From Sneathiella sp. (lineage in GTDB: Bacteria > Pseudomonadota > Alphaproteobacteria > Sneathiellales > Sneathiellaceae), in NCBI GenBank assembly GCA_002706985.1, contig PAKP01000010.1, forward strand, positions 1-38,920: 38,920 bases of DNA, read 5' to 3'. Below, piece after piece: positions 1 through 8,884 of this stretch. Made by a program: the position numbers and the translations under genes. How positions within the stretch are numbered: position 1 is the stretch's first letter; the number at the start of each line of letters is the position of its first letter. The notes under the pieces are model-generated. The model searched no databases, had not been told where the DNA came from, and saw only the letters and a program-made list of their open reading frames with translations.

Positions 1-1132
1 CCTGAAGATTGGCCAGACTGCCATCCAGCGTGAGGCCGGTGCCAACCTCGGCAATCTCGTCAGTCCCCGTCATTTCCATGGTCGCGCCGAGGGTTTTTGC
101 CTCGATCGTATCGAGGCGGACTTCGCTGAAATCGCCGGTCACCTCCCCGGCGACGAAAAGGCTCTCGACGGGGAGCGGCTCATGATAGAGGTCCGGCAAG
201 TCGATCATCCCGTCATTCGCGCGGAGGTCAAATCCCATGGTCTCGAAGCGGAAGGTTTCATCCAGATCCAGATTGACATGACCGGACAGGCTGAGATCAA
301 CCCCTTTCAGCATCTCCAGCTCCGGCGCCTGCGCGCCGACGAGCGGCAGCGGCAGGTCGGAGAACTGGCCGTCAATCTCCGTGCGCTTGAGTTCCCGGTC
401 ATAATCGCCGAGCGCGACAAGAGAGACCGTCTCGTTGCCGATCTTGATGGCGCCGCTCGCCTGCCCGCGGAGGCCGTGTTCCTCCCGCCAGACAAAGACA
501 TCGGCGCCGGTCACCCGCCAGAATCTCTCCAGGATTTCATCCTCGATAAAGACAGACGAATCATAGACCTCCAACCGCTCGAGATAGCCGGTGAGCCGCT
601 CCGGGTCCGGCTCGCGGCTGAGTTCCTGCAGGATTTCAAGGAAGCCGTTGCGCGTCGCGGTTTCCGCCGCCTCCGTCTCCTCTGCGGGTGGGCTCTGCGC
701 CCCGTCGCGCAGGATCGCATTGACATAGCCGAGCTTGACGGCGCCGCTGGTATCCCGGTTCAAGCGGATGCGCAGACCTGTAAATTCAAGTTCCGCCGGG
801 GCGATCCGCGCCCGGAGTAGCGCCTCGCCGCTGAACACCACCGTAACATCAGGGATCGAGGCAACGCGCCGGTTCTCCTCCGACACCTCCAGGTTGTCCA
901 CCGCCACCACCAGATTCTTGTCGCGCCCGTTCCATTCCAGGCCGATATCGCTAAAAGACAGCTCATAGTCGGGATACTGCGCCGCCAGCATCTGCTCGAT
1001 ATAGGGGGCGAAGTAGGTCAGCGAAACCGGCCCCCGGGCCAGGGCCGCCACCAGCACCAACGCGGCAATAAAGATTAATACGACAACCCCCATCAGGGTC
1101 CGGTACAATAATCTGGAAGTGGATCTGACCAA
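1..1132 (-). CDS. YhdP/AsmA-like envelope protein, DUF3971-type (partial)
   Basis: The reading frame stays open from near 1132 to the left edge, so the C-terminus is missing. The visible ~377 residues start with a short basic stretch, one strong hydrophobic helix (GVVVLIFIAALVLVAALARG), then GPVSLTYFAPYIEQML, a pattern typical of alphaproteobacterial YhdP/DUF3971 proteins. The rest is beta-rich and periplasmic in character, as in AsmA-like proteins. Proteins of the AsmA/TamB/YhdP superfamily bridge the inner and outer membranes and several move phospholipids. The first possible start after the upstream in-frame stop is TTG at 1132, which gives a basic N-terminus before the helix; ATG at 1093 is the alternative. 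It is divergent from glnE, a common alphaproteobacterial arrangement. Family call fairly sure; exact role inferred. Confidence 0.75.
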   Translation of the reverse strand, partial: MVRSTSRLLYRTLMGVVVLIFIAALVLVAALARGPVSLTYFAPYIEQMLAAQYPDYELSFSDIGLEWNGRDKNLVVAVDNLEVSEENRRVASIPDVTVVFSGEALLRARIAPAELEFTGLRIRLNRDTSGAVKLGYVNAILRDGAQSPPAEETEAAETATRNGFLEILQELSREPDPERLTGYLERLEVYDSSVFIEDEILERFWRVTGADVFVWREEHGLRGQASGAIKIGNETVSLVALGDYDRELKRTEIDGQFSDLPLPLVGAQAPELEMLKGVDLSLSGHVNLDLDETFRFETMGFDLRANDGMIDLPDLYHEPLPVESLFVAGEVTGDFSEVRLDTIEAKTLGATMEMTGTDEIAEVGTGLTLDGSLANLQ

Positions 1133-1169
1133 CTGAAATGTCCGCTTTCAATTCGATTTTTAATAAGGC

Positions 1170-1197
1170 TTGTATAAAAAAAGTCTGATCTGATAAT
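1170..1197 (+). promoter_or_regulatory. possible glnE promoter
   Basis: TTGTAT and GATAAT are separated by 16 bp in the 102-bp gap between the divergent YhdP-like gene and glnE. The -35 is weak and the -10 is good. A short SD-like GGATTAGGA lies directly before the glnE ATG. This is a pattern match only. Confidence 0.3.
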
Positions 1198-1234
1198 TAG
1201 GGCCCCATCGTAAACCAAACAACCCGGATTAGGA

Positions 1235-4216
1235 ATGCAGGATATCGCGCAAGCCCAAAAAAAGCCGTTCGCCGAGGTCGCGCGGGATCTTCCCGCCGCC
1301 GGGGATGCGGAGCTTCTGGCCGTCGGCCTGCAAAGCTGGCGGGAGGTCACGGCGGAGGATGCGGCCCTTGCCGACTTCGCAGCCAAACTCGACGGCATGA
1401 CGAACGGCCCCGAAATCCTGAACGCTATCTTCGGCAACAGCCCGTTTCTGAGCAGTTGTTTGCTTGCCGAGCCGCAGCTGCTCCGGCATCTGGTGGAGGA
1501 CGGGGCGGAGCCGACCCTGAACTGGATCTATGAGGAGATGGAGAGCGCCACAGCGCTGGAAGCGGATCGTGATACGGTGATGGCGGCGCTCCGCATCGCC
1601 AAGCGGCGCATTGCGCTGCTGACGGCGCTCGCGGATCTTGGCAAGGTCTGGCCACTGATGGAGATAACCGGCGTGCTCTCCGATTTCGCAAGCGCCGCGG
1701 TCGAGATTTGCTGCCGGCATCTGCTGACGGCGGCGGCGGAGAAAGGCGACCTTACCCTGCCCCATCCGGGCGATCCGACAAAGAACAGCGGACTCGTCAT
1801 CCTCGGCATGGGCAAGCTCGGGGCGCGGGAACTCAACTATTCCTCCGACATCGACGTGATCGTCCTGTTCGAGGCGGACAAGATCACCTATACCGGCCGC
1901 CGCTCGATGCAGGACTGCTTCGTGCGCATCGCCCGCAACCTTGTCACCATGATGCAGGAACGCACCCGCGACGGATATGTCTTCCGCACCGACCTCCGGC
2001 TCCGGCCCGATCCCGGCGCGACACCCATCGCCCTCTCGGTCGGCGCCGCCCATGTCTATTACGAAAGCCAGGGACAGAACTGGGAACGCGCCGCCATGAT
2101 TAAGGCGCGGCCCATCGCCGGGGATCTCGCGGCGGGTCAGGAATTCGTTGACTTCCTCACGCCCTTCATCTGGCGCAAGTCCATGGATTTCGCCGCCATC
2201 GAAGATATCCAGGCAATCAAGTCGCAAATCCACACCCATAAGGGCTTTTCGAAAATCTCGCTGGAGGGGCATAACATCAAGATCGGCCGCGGCGGCATCC
2301 GCGAGATCGAATTTTTCTGCCAGACCCAGCAGCTGATCGAGGGCGGGCGCAATCCCAACTTGCGTGATGCGACCACACTCGGCACCCTGCAAGGCCTGCA
2401 GGAAGAAGGCAAAACCGACCCGTCGGTGCAGCAGGAACTGAAAGAAGCCTATGTCTTCCTGCGCGAGCTGGAACATCGCCTACAGATGACCCATGACGAG
2501 CAGACCCAGCTCCTGCCCGACGATGCGGCGGCGTTTCGCAAACTCGGCGTGTTTTTCGGCTATGACGAGCCGGACACATTCCGCCGCGAGCTGCGTGCGA
2601 CGCTGGAGACCGTGCAGCGCCATTACGACGCCCTCTTCGCGTTCGAGGAGACACCGGACCGCAAGGCCGGGCGGCTCGTCTTCACCGGGGCGGAGGATGA
2701 CCCGGAAACCCTCAATTCCCTCGCCGAGCTGGGGTTCGAGGATACGGCCGCCATCTCGCAGAAAATTCGCGAATGGCACCATGGCCGCTACCGGGCGACG
2801 CGCACCGTGCGGGCGCAGCAGTCTCTGACCGGGCTGATGCCGCGGCTGCTGGAATGCCTGGGCGATACCAGCAACCCGGACGCCGCCTTCACCCGCTTTG
2901 ATATCTTCCTGCAGAAGCTCCCCGCCGGGGTGCAGCTCTTCTCCCTGTTCACGGCGCATCCGAGCCTTCTGAAACTGGTCGCGCGGATCATGGGCATGGC
3001 GCCGGACCTCGCCGAGAAGCTGGCGCAAAACCCGATGCTGCTCGACGGGGTGCTGGATACGGAATTCATGTCGGCGCTGCCCGGGCGCGACGAACTGGCG
3101 GAGGATCTGGAACTGATCCTCTCCACCGCGCGCGATTTTCAGGACGTGCTGGATTTCACCCGCCGCTGGGCCAATGACCAGAAGTTCCGCTTGGGCGCGC
3201 AAATCCTCGACAATGTCGATCACGGCACCGGCCTTGGCGCAACGGTCGCCGCGGGCCGCGCCTTCTCCGACGTGGCGGAGGTGGTGCTGGATGCCCTGCT
3301 GCCGCATGTGCGGGCGGAACTCGCAAGCAATCACGGCGTCGTCCCGGGCGGCGAGTTCGCGGTCATCGGCATGGGCAAGCTCGGCAGTCACCAGATGACC
3401 CCGGCCTCGGATGCGGACCTGATCTTCCTGTTCCAGACGCCGGAGAAAGACATGACCACGGACGGCAAAAAGCCGGTCTCGGCGGGCGTCTTCTTCAACC
3501 GGCTGAGCCAACGCTATATCAACGCCATCAGCGTCTTCACCGGCGAGGGCCAGCTCTATGAAGTCGATATGCGCCTCCGCCCGCATGGCAAATCCGGGCC
3601 GATCGCCCTCCCGCTTGATGCCTTCGTCAAATATTATCAGGAGGATGCCTGGACATGGGAGCATCTGGCCCTGACCCGCGCCCGCGTCGTCGCCGGTGAC
3701 AAAAGGCTCGCCGCGCGGACCGAGGCGGCGCTCCGCGGCCTTCGGGAAATCCCCCGCGACGAGGCGGAAATCCGCAAGAACACCCTCTCCATGCGCGAGC
3801 GGGTGCAGAAGGAACTCGGCTCCTCCTCACTGTGGGCCATCAAGCATGCGGCGGGCGGGCTGATGGACCTGGAGTTCCTCTGCCAGTATCTCCGCCTCAT
3901 CCATGGCGCGGAGCATCCCGAAATCCTCGAAACCAATTCCAGCGATGCGCTTCATGAGATGCAGAAGGCGGGACTGATCCCGGCAGCGGAGGCAGAGCGC
4001 CTGATCGCCATCTCCGGGCTGTACATCAATATCAGCGGCCTGCAACAGCTCTGCCTCGGCAGCCGCAGCCTCGATGACGATATCCCGCTCGCCCTTAAAA
4101 CCGCCCTCGCCGAGGTCGGTCAGATCGCCGATTTCGACGCCCTTGGCGAAAAGCTGAAAGAGAGCCAGCAGTATGTCGATGACCTGCTCGGCAAATATCT
4201 GGCGGCGGGGAATTAG
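1235..4216 (+). CDS. glnE: bifunctional glutamine synthetase adenylyltransferase/adenylyl-removing enzyme
   Basis: GlnE adds AMP to, and removes it from, a tyrosine of glutamine synthetase, tuning ammonium assimilation in response to PII. The 993-residue protein has the two tandem nucleotidyltransferase halves of the family. The N-terminal half has GMGKLG near residue 191 followed by NYSSDID, with D205 and D207 as the metal-binding pair. The C-terminal half has GMGKLG near 712 and PASDAD with D726 and D728. The N-terminal half is the adenylyl-removing domain and the C-terminal half the adenylylating domain in the E. coli protein (946 aa). The ATG at 1235 has a purine-rich GGATTAGGA immediately upstream. 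Both catalytic pairs are intact, so activity is expected. Confidence 0.97.
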   Translation: MQDIAQAQKKPFAEVARDLPAAGDAELLAVGLQSWREVTAEDAALADFAAKLDGMTNGPEILNAIFGNSPFLSSCLLAEPQLLRHLVEDGAEPTLNWIYEEMESATALEADRDTVMAALRIAKRRIALLTALADLGKVWPLMEITGVLSDFASAAVEICCRHLLTAAAEKGDLTLPHPGDPTKNSGLVILGMGKLGARELNYSSDIDVIVLFEADKITYTGRRSMQDCFVRIARNLVTMMQERTRDGYVFRTDLRLRPDPGATPIALSVGAAHVYYESQGQNWERAAMIKARPIAGDLAAGQEFVDFLTPFIWRKSMDFAAIEDIQAIKSQIHTHKGFSKISLEGHNIKIGRGGIREIEFFCQTQQLIEGGRNPNLRDATTLGTLQGLQEEGKTDPSVQQELKEAYVFLRELEHRLQMTHDEQTQLLPDDAAAFRKLGVFFGYDEPDTFRRELRATLETVQRHYDALFAFEETPDRKAGRLVFTGAEDDPETLNSLAELGFEDTAAISQKIREWHHGRYRATRTVRAQQSLTGLMPRLLECLGDTSNPDAAFTRFDIFLQKLPAGVQLFSLFTAHPSLLKLVARIMGMAPDLAEKLAQNPMLLDGVLDTEFMSALPGRDELAEDLELILSTARDFQDVLDFTRRWANDQKFRLGAQILDNVDHGTGLGATVAAGRAFSDVAEVVLDALLPHVRAELASNHGVVPGGEFAVIGMGKLGSHQMTPASDADLIFLFQTPEKDMTTDGKKPVSAGVFFNRLSQRYINAISVFTGEGQLYEVDMRLRPHGKSGPIALPLDAFVKYYQEDAWTWEHLALTRARVVAGDKRLAARTEAALRGLREIPRDEAEIRKNTLSMRERVQKELGSSSLWAIKHAAGGLMDLEFLCQYLRLIHGAEHPEILETNSSDALHEMQKAGLIPAAEAERLIAISGLYINISGLQQLCLGSRSLDDDIPLALKTALAEVGQIADFDALGEKLKESQQYVDDLLGKYLAAGN

Positions 4217-4268
4217 AACGATAGAATATTGTAATTATTATATATTTTTCTTGAGTATTGGAAATGGC

Positions 4269-4787
4269 TCAAGTGGCATCATTCTTCTCTATATTTTTAA
4301 TTACGATAGAGAGATCTCTTCGTCCTTCTAAAATTTCTATTGCCCCGTCTATAATTTGTTTTTGTTTAAAGTCTGCTTCTCCATGTGCAATAGGGGAATA
4401 CGAAGAATTTTTGATATGTGTTTTGTCAAAATCAAAATCAAGACATTTAGACATTTGATGAAGCAGATCAACTAGCAATTCGACGCGCTTTTCATTCCAA
4501 CTATTTTCATTCATCGATTTATTATTAAGAAGGTCCAGATAAGCTTTCCATGCTTCTATAACTCTCTTTTCTCTACGATTGTCCCTATTAAATTCGATAT
4601 CAATTAGATTAAGTGCCCTAACATGATCCCAATTCAAGTTGTACGATCGTGTAGCCATCAATGTTCTAAAAATCTGTTGTTTGCGCTTTACTGTTTCTTT
4701 CCTCTCATCGAGGTATCGCGTGAGCTGAACAGCAATTACCGGCCCCGACAGTATTGCCAAGATTGTTAGTATTTCAGTACACGACAT
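4269..4787 (-). CDS. small membrane-anchored protein resembling DUF6680
   Basis: This 172-residue protein has one N-terminal hydrophobic helix (about residues 5-24), then a charged cytoplasmic-looking helical region with ERKETVKRKQQIF, LMATRSYNL and HVRALNLIDIEF. From memory this N-terminal pattern matches proteins annotated DUF6680, whose function is unknown. The gene and its flanks (about 4217-4945) are strikingly AT-rich compared with glnE and bcp, and it is antisense to both. It therefore looks like an acquired gene inserted between glnE and bcp. No integrase, target duplication or repeated gene end was seen around it. The 228 bp between its start and bcp hold no other gene I can support. 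Real gene likely; family moderate; function unknown. Confidence 0.7.
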   Translation of the reverse strand: MSCTEILTILAILSGPVIAVQLTRYLDERKETVKRKQQIFRTLMATRSYNLNWDHVRALNLIDIEFNRDNRREKRVIEAWKAYLDLLNNKSMNENSWNEKRVELLVDLLHQMSKCLDFDFDKTHIKNSSYSPIAHGEADFKQKQIIDGAIEILEGRRDLSIVIKNIEKNDAT

Positions 4788-5015
4788 AGCTTGCCTATCA
4801 TAATTAGGTATTCAATAATCGCATTAATAGCAGAAAATAGGGAAATTGAAAATTAACTGACAATTTCTATATGCAGGTCAGAGTTTTCATGTTTGCATTT
4901 GCTAGAAAAACTACTTAGCACATTGATTATTATAAAAGAATGATATCGACTTGCGCCCGGCCGCCTCTGCTGCTACGTCACATATCATCCACGTCCATGC
5001 TTTAAAGGAGTGATC

Positions 5016-5477
5016 ATGCCCGAAATCGGAGAAAAGGCCCCGGATTTTCATATGCCCGCGGATGGCGGAGAGGAAGTCAGCCTCGCCGCGCTCAAGGGGC
5101 ATCCTTTTGTGCTTTATTTCTATCCCAAGGACGATACCCCCGGCTGCACCAAGGAGGCGATCGGCTTTTCCGAGAAGATCAAGGAGTTTGACAAGCTCGG
5201 GGTGAAGGTCATCGGCGTCTCCAAGGACACCCTCGCCAAGCATGCGAAATTCCGCGAGAAGCACAGCCTCTCGGTCGTGCTCGCCGCCGATGAGGACGGG
5301 GCAACCTGCGAGGCCTTCGGCGTCTGGGTCGAGAAGAACATGTATGGCCGCAAATATATGGGGATCGAGCGCGCGACCTTCCTGGTCGATGGCAAGGGCG
5401 TCATCCGCAATATCTGGCGCAAGGTCAAGGTCAAGGGCCATGTCGAGGCCGTACTGGAAGCCGCGGAAGCCCTCTGA
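5016..5477 (+). CDS. bcp: thioredoxin-dependent thiol peroxidase, Bcp/PrxQ type
   Basis: Cytoplasmic peroxiredoxin that reduces hydrogen peroxide and organic hydroperoxides. The family motif FYPKDDTPGCT is present with peroxidatic Cys44. The position five residues later, where many Bcp proteins have the resolving Cys, is Ile49. The only other Cys is C98 in a DGATCEAFGVW segment. The start is placed at ATG 5016 because AAAGGAG lies 5 nt upstream; a GTG at 5010 in frame overlaps that ribosome binding site and is less likely. The length of 153 residues matches the family. The next gene begins just after its stop, so the two are probably cotranscribed. Confidence 0.96.
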   Translation: MPEIGEKAPDFHMPADGGEEVSLAALKGHPFVLYFYPKDDTPGCTKEAIGFSEKIKEFDKLGVKVIGVSKDTLAKHAKFREKHSLSVVLAADEDGATCEAFGVWVEKNMYGRKYMGIERATFLVDGKGVIRNIWRKVKVKGHVEAVLEAAEAL

Positions 5478-5478
5478 C

Positions 5479-6309
5479 GTGACGAGTTTGAGTGCGCTGG
5501 CCGTCCGTGTCCTTGAGGAGCCGGACGCCGCCCGCAAGGCCCGGCTCAGCCATGAGGCGGCCGCTCTCTGGCGCGCATCCAACGGCGACATGCCCATCGG
5601 CGACATCCCACCGCCGGACCGCCCGGCAAGACCCGCGCGCCCAAAGCTGCTGCCGCCCGCCGAGATGCCGCGCCGCCGTGGCCAGTCCGACGAGGCGCGG
5701 GCCACCCTGCTCCATGCGGTGCAGCATATCGAGCTCAACGCCATCGATCTTGCCTGGGATATGGTCGCCCGCTTCCCCCATGAAAACCTGCCGCGCGCCT
5801 TCTATGACGACTGGGTAAGGGTCGGCGACGAGGAGGCCCGGCATTTCGAATTGCTGGCCAACCGCGTTGGCGAGCTCGGCTTCACCTATGGCGACTTCCC
5901 GGCCCATGACGGACTGTGGGAGGCGGCGATGGCAACCCGCGAAGACCTGGGGGCCCGGCTCGCCGTCGTGCCCATGGTACTGGAGGCGCGCGGACTGGAT
6001 GTCACCCCGGCGATGATCACCCGATTCGGCAAAATCGGCGACGAAAAGAGCGCTGCTATCCTTAACGTAATCCTAACGGATGAAATTGGTCACGTCGCCA
6101 TCGGTAGCAGCTGGTTTCACTATTTTTGCGAAAAACGCGCCCTCGATCCCGCGGAGAGCTGGCGCGAGCTTGTGCAAAAAAACTTCAAAGGCCTTTTAAA
6201 ACCCCCGTTTAACGACGATGCGCGTTCGGTTGCAGGACTGCCTGAAGAATACTATCGCCCCCTCGCCGCGACCCTGCCGCAAAAACAGACAAAAAAACGC
6301 AAATTTTAG
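5479..6309 (+). CDS. DUF455 family ferritin-like protein
   Basis: This 276-residue protein has the helical ferritin-like pattern of DUF455: HIELNAIDLAWDM, GDEEARHFELL, VLEARGLDVTP and DEIGHVAIG. The repeated E and ExxH elements are candidate ligands for a di-metal centre. The biochemical role of the family is not settled. The likely start is GTG at 5479, one base after the bcp stop codon, pointing to cotranscription or translational coupling with bcp. The same frame stays open further upstream inside bcp, but that extension only reads bcp in another frame. The pairing with a peroxidase hints at an oxidative-stress or metal role, which is inference. Confidence 0.85.
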   Translation: MTSLSALAVRVLEEPDAARKARLSHEAAALWRASNGDMPIGDIPPPDRPARPARPKLLPPAEMPRRRGQSDEARATLLHAVQHIELNAIDLAWDMVARFPHENLPRAFYDDWVRVGDEEARHFELLANRVGELGFTYGDFPAHDGLWEAAMATREDLGARLAVVPMVLEARGLDVTPAMITRFGKIGDEKSAAILNVILTDEIGHVAIGSSWFHYFCEKRALDPAESWRELVQKNFKGLLKPPFNDDARSVAGLPEEYYRPLAATLPQKQTKKRKF

Positions 6310-6402
6310 GGGCCGCGCGCGACGGTTGATGTTTGCCGGAAAATCGGTTTTATTATTCCAGACCCCAGTACAGTTCAACGCAACCCGGATCAGGATGACC
6401 AG

Positions 6403-7848
6403 ATGAGGCTGAAGGCCGTATTCGATAAATTTTTTACGGACCGTCAGGTGATCATCCGCACCCGTGGGGAGCTGAAATATCTTCCCCTTTCCGTCAGAAC
6501 GCAGCTCATGGGCTTTATCGTCCTGCTCGGCTTCGGCGGGCTGTTCGCCTATCTGTTGACGGCGGGCGCCCTGCAATATCGGGAAATGACCAACCAGCAG
6601 GCGAAGCTGATGTCGCTGCAGCTCGACTATGACGCGGTCGCCTCCGACTTTGAACTGGCGCAAACGCAGATCGCCGCCACCCGGGCCGAGCTGGATCAGC
6701 AGTATGCGCGGCTTGAGGATATCCTCGCCGACCGGGAAGTCGTTGAAAAGGCGCTTCAATTCGCGGTGAAATCGACGGATGGCGATAATGGCGGCCAGTC
6801 GCTGGAGGACCGCATCCGCTCTCTCGGCGAGAGCCTGCACGCCACCAACGCCCGGCGCGAACGGCTGGAGATGGAGGTCATGCAGGCCAACAAGTCCCTG
6901 TTCCAGATTTCGCGCGAACGGGACGAAGCCATCTCCGAGCGCGAGAAAACCGTGCAGCGGCTTGCCTCGCTCCGCGGCCTTGTCAATCTCTATGCCTCCA
7001 CCAAGGACGAGATTTATGAGGAGCTGGAGGAAACCCGCGAGCAGTACGCCAGCCTGCAGCAGGAATTCGACAGCCGGGTTGAATCCGAAGGCCGCCTGAA
7101 TTCGGAAGTGAGCGAGCTGCGCGACCGCATGAACCGGATGTCGACCCAGAACAAGGAACTGATCACCCGCATCCATGACCGCACCAATGCCAGCGTCGCC
7201 GCGCTTCGCGACATCATCGTCCTCACCGGCCTCGATCCGGACAAGCTGCTCGGCTCCGACGAGGTGACCGGACAGGGCGGACCGTTCGTCGCCGCCCTGC
7301 CGCCGACGCAAAAACTGCTGGAAACGGAGCAGGATTTCTACGCCCAGGCGCAGAAGATGGAAACCAGCCTCGCCCATTGGGAATTCCTGCAGACATTGCT
7401 AAAACAACTCCCCCTCGCGCGGCCGGTGGATGTCGGCTATGTCACCTCCAGCTTCGGCAAGCGGCGCGACCCGATCACCAAGCGCACCGCCTTTCATTCC
7501 GGCGTCGATATGGCGGGACCGCGCAATTCAAAGGTTCTCGCCACCGCTCCCGGCACGGTGACCTTCGTCGGCACCAATGGCGCCTATGGCACCATGGTCA
7601 CTATAGATCATGGCAGCGGCTTCCAGACCCGCTATGGCCATCTCAAGAAGGCGCTGGTGAAGAAAGGTGCAAAAATCGAATATCGGACCGAAATCGGCGT
7701 GATGGGTTCTACCGGTCGAAGCACCGGCCGTCATGTCCATTACGAGATCATCTATGAAGGTGAGCATCAGAATCCGATGAATTTCATCAAGGCGGGAAGA
7801 TATGCGTTCAAAGCGACGCCGAAACTTGAAAAAGCGTCCGCCGACTAA
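6403..7848 (+). CDS. M23 family metallopeptidase with membrane anchor and coiled coil
   Basis: This 481-residue envelope protein has a short cytoplasmic N-terminus, one membrane helix (about 32-52), a long predicted coiled coil (about 57-250) and a C-terminal LytM/M23 domain (about 345-455). The zinc and catalytic residues are present: H365 and D369 in HSGVD, H413 in YGH, H444 and H446 in HVH. It can therefore be an active peptidoglycan endopeptidase rather than a degenerate EnvC/NlpD-type activator. It lies 22 bp before a bactofilin gene. M23 peptidase/bactofilin pairs are known to control cell shape in several bacteria by placing wall cleavage at a bactofilin scaffold. An AGGA sits about 7 nt before the ATG. 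Confidence 0.93.
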   Translation: MRLKAVFDKFFTDRQVIIRTRGELKYLPLSVRTQLMGFIVLLGFGGLFAYLLTAGALQYREMTNQQAKLMSLQLDYDAVASDFELAQTQIAATRAELDQQYARLEDILADREVVEKALQFAVKSTDGDNGGQSLEDRIRSLGESLHATNARRERLEMEVMQANKSLFQISRERDEAISEREKTVQRLASLRGLVNLYASTKDEIYEELEETREQYASLQQEFDSRVESEGRLNSEVSELRDRMNRMSTQNKELITRIHDRTNASVAALRDIIVLTGLDPDKLLGSDEVTGQGGPFVAALPPTQKLLETEQDFYAQAQKMETSLAHWEFLQTLLKQLPLARPVDVGYVTSSFGKRRDPITKRTAFHSGVDMAGPRNSKVLATAPGTVTFVGTNGAYGTMVTIDHGSGFQTRYGHLKKALVKKGAKIEYRTEIGVMGSTGRSTGRHVHYEIIYEGEHQNPMNFIKAGRYAFKATPKLEKASAD

Positions 7849-7870
7849 CCCTGTTTAGGGAGGTATCTCC

Positions 7871-8293
7871 ATGTTCTCAAATAACAGCAAGACCGACGCC
7901 AAGCCTGCACGGTCCAACGCCATGCCCTCCATCATCGCCGAAAACCTCAATATCGAGGGGAACCTGTTTTCCGAAGGCGAAATCCAGGTCGATGGCCAGG
8001 TCACCGGCGACATTCAGGCGAAGACCCTGACCGTTGGTCAGAATGCCCTGATCACCGGCGATATCAATGCGGGCACCCTCGTCATCCGCGGCGGCGTCAA
8101 CGGCAACCTCAAGGGTGAAGAAATCACCGTCACCTCCTCCGCCACCGTCAAGGGCGACATCGTCCACGCCTCCCTCAGCATCGAGCCCGGCGCCAAGATC
8201 GACGGCCATTTGAAGCATAGCGAAAACCCGCGCGGCCTCGCCGAGACGGTCACCTTCCTCGATAAGTCCGAGGCGGCCGGCGCCGAGAAATAA
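7871..8293 (+). CDS. bactofilin (polymer-forming cytoskeletal protein)
   Basis: This 140-residue protein has the bactofilin (DUF583) beta-helix core at about residues 20-118, seen as repeating short turns such as GEIQVDGQVTGDI and GTLVIRGGVNGNL, with disordered ends. Bactofilins self-assemble without nucleotide into membrane-associated filaments that localise wall enzymes. A strong GGGAGG ribosome binding site precedes the ATG. The gene follows the M23 peptidase by 22 bp, so the two form an operon, and it is closed by an intrinsic terminator at 8311. Confidence 0.95.
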   Translation: MFSNNSKTDAKPARSNAMPSIIAENLNIEGNLFSEGEIQVDGQVTGDIQAKTLTVGQNALITGDINAGTLVIRGGVNGNLKGEEITVTSSATVKGDIVHASLSIEPGAKIDGHLKHSENPRGLAETVTFLDKSEAAGAEK

Positions 8294-8310
8294 CCGGCGC
8301 ATTCAGACAC

Positions 8311-8345
8311 AAAAAAGGCCCGCAGCATTTGCGGGCCTTTTCTTT
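8311..8345. terminator. bidirectional intrinsic terminator between bactofilin and ndk
   Basis: A perfect 8-bp stem GGCCCGCA/TGCGGGCC (8317-8324 with 8330-8337) has a 5-nt loop. It is flanked by AAAAAA on the left and TTTTCTTT on the right, so it can stop transcripts of both convergent genes. Confidence 0.9.
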
Positions 8346-8360
8346 GGGGGTTTGTCCGGC

Positions 8361-8783
8361 TTAAGAGTGGATTTCGGAGCCGGAGAAGAAGTAGGCAATC
8401 TCGATCGCGGCGTTGGCCTGGCTGTCGGAGCCATGCACGGAGTTGGCTTCGATGCTTTCGGCGAATTCCTTGCGGATCGTGCCCTCGGCGGCGTCGGCCG
8501 GGTTGGTCGCGCCCATCACTTCGCGGTTCTTCGCGATGGCATTCTCGCCTTCGAGGACCTGGACGACAACCGGGCCGGAGACCATGAAGTCACAGAGCTC
8601 GCCGAAGAACGGACGCTCCTTGTGCACGGCGTAGAATGTCTCGGCATTTTCGCGGGACATGCGGATTCGCTTCTGGGCGACGATCGCAAGGCCAGCCTCT
8701 TCCAGCTTGGCGTTGATCTTGCCGGTCAGGTTGCGGCGGGTGGCATCGGGCTTGATGATGGAGAAAGTACGTTCTAGGGCCAT
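8361..8783 (-). CDS. ndk: nucleoside diphosphate kinase
   Basis: Ndk transfers the gamma phosphate of ATP to nucleoside diphosphates through a phosphohistidine and balances NTP pools in the cytoplasm. All 140 residues align with the family from [14 protein letters not shown] onward, and the active-site signature NSVHGSDS contains His117. The ATG at 8783 gives the usual N-terminus. It is convergent with the bactofilin gene and about 100 bp upstream-to-tail from the SulP gene, so it is probably transcribed alone or by readthrough. Confidence 0.98.
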   Translation of the reverse strand: MALERTFSIIKPDATRRNLTGKINAKLEEAGLAIVAQKRIRMSRENAETFYAVHKERPFFGELCDFMVSGPVVVQVLEGENAIAKNREVMGATNPADAAEGTIRKEFAESIEANSVHGSDSQANAAIEIAYFFSGSEIHS

Positions 8784-8884
8784 TTATTAACTCGCTCATT
8801 CTAAGGAAACAGAAGGAATAATTCCCGCGCCTTATAGCGCTCCGGCCCAGCCACGGCAACCCAATTGATGGATTTTGCGCGATT

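Noticed and set aside
1229..2476. Long minus-strand open frame (415 codons) opposite glnE
   Set aside because: It lies wholly antisense to a clear glnE, has no recognisable motif, and such frames are expected opposite GC-rich coding DNA.
2480..3664. Second long minus-strand open frame (394 codons) opposite glnE
   Set aside because: Antisense shadow of glnE with low-complexity Arg/Gln/His-rich translation.
4200..5009. Search for a duplicated glnE or bcp end around the DUF6680-like gene
   Set aside because: No similarity to the glnE end was found near 4900-5000, so this insertion does not share the tail-duplication pattern.
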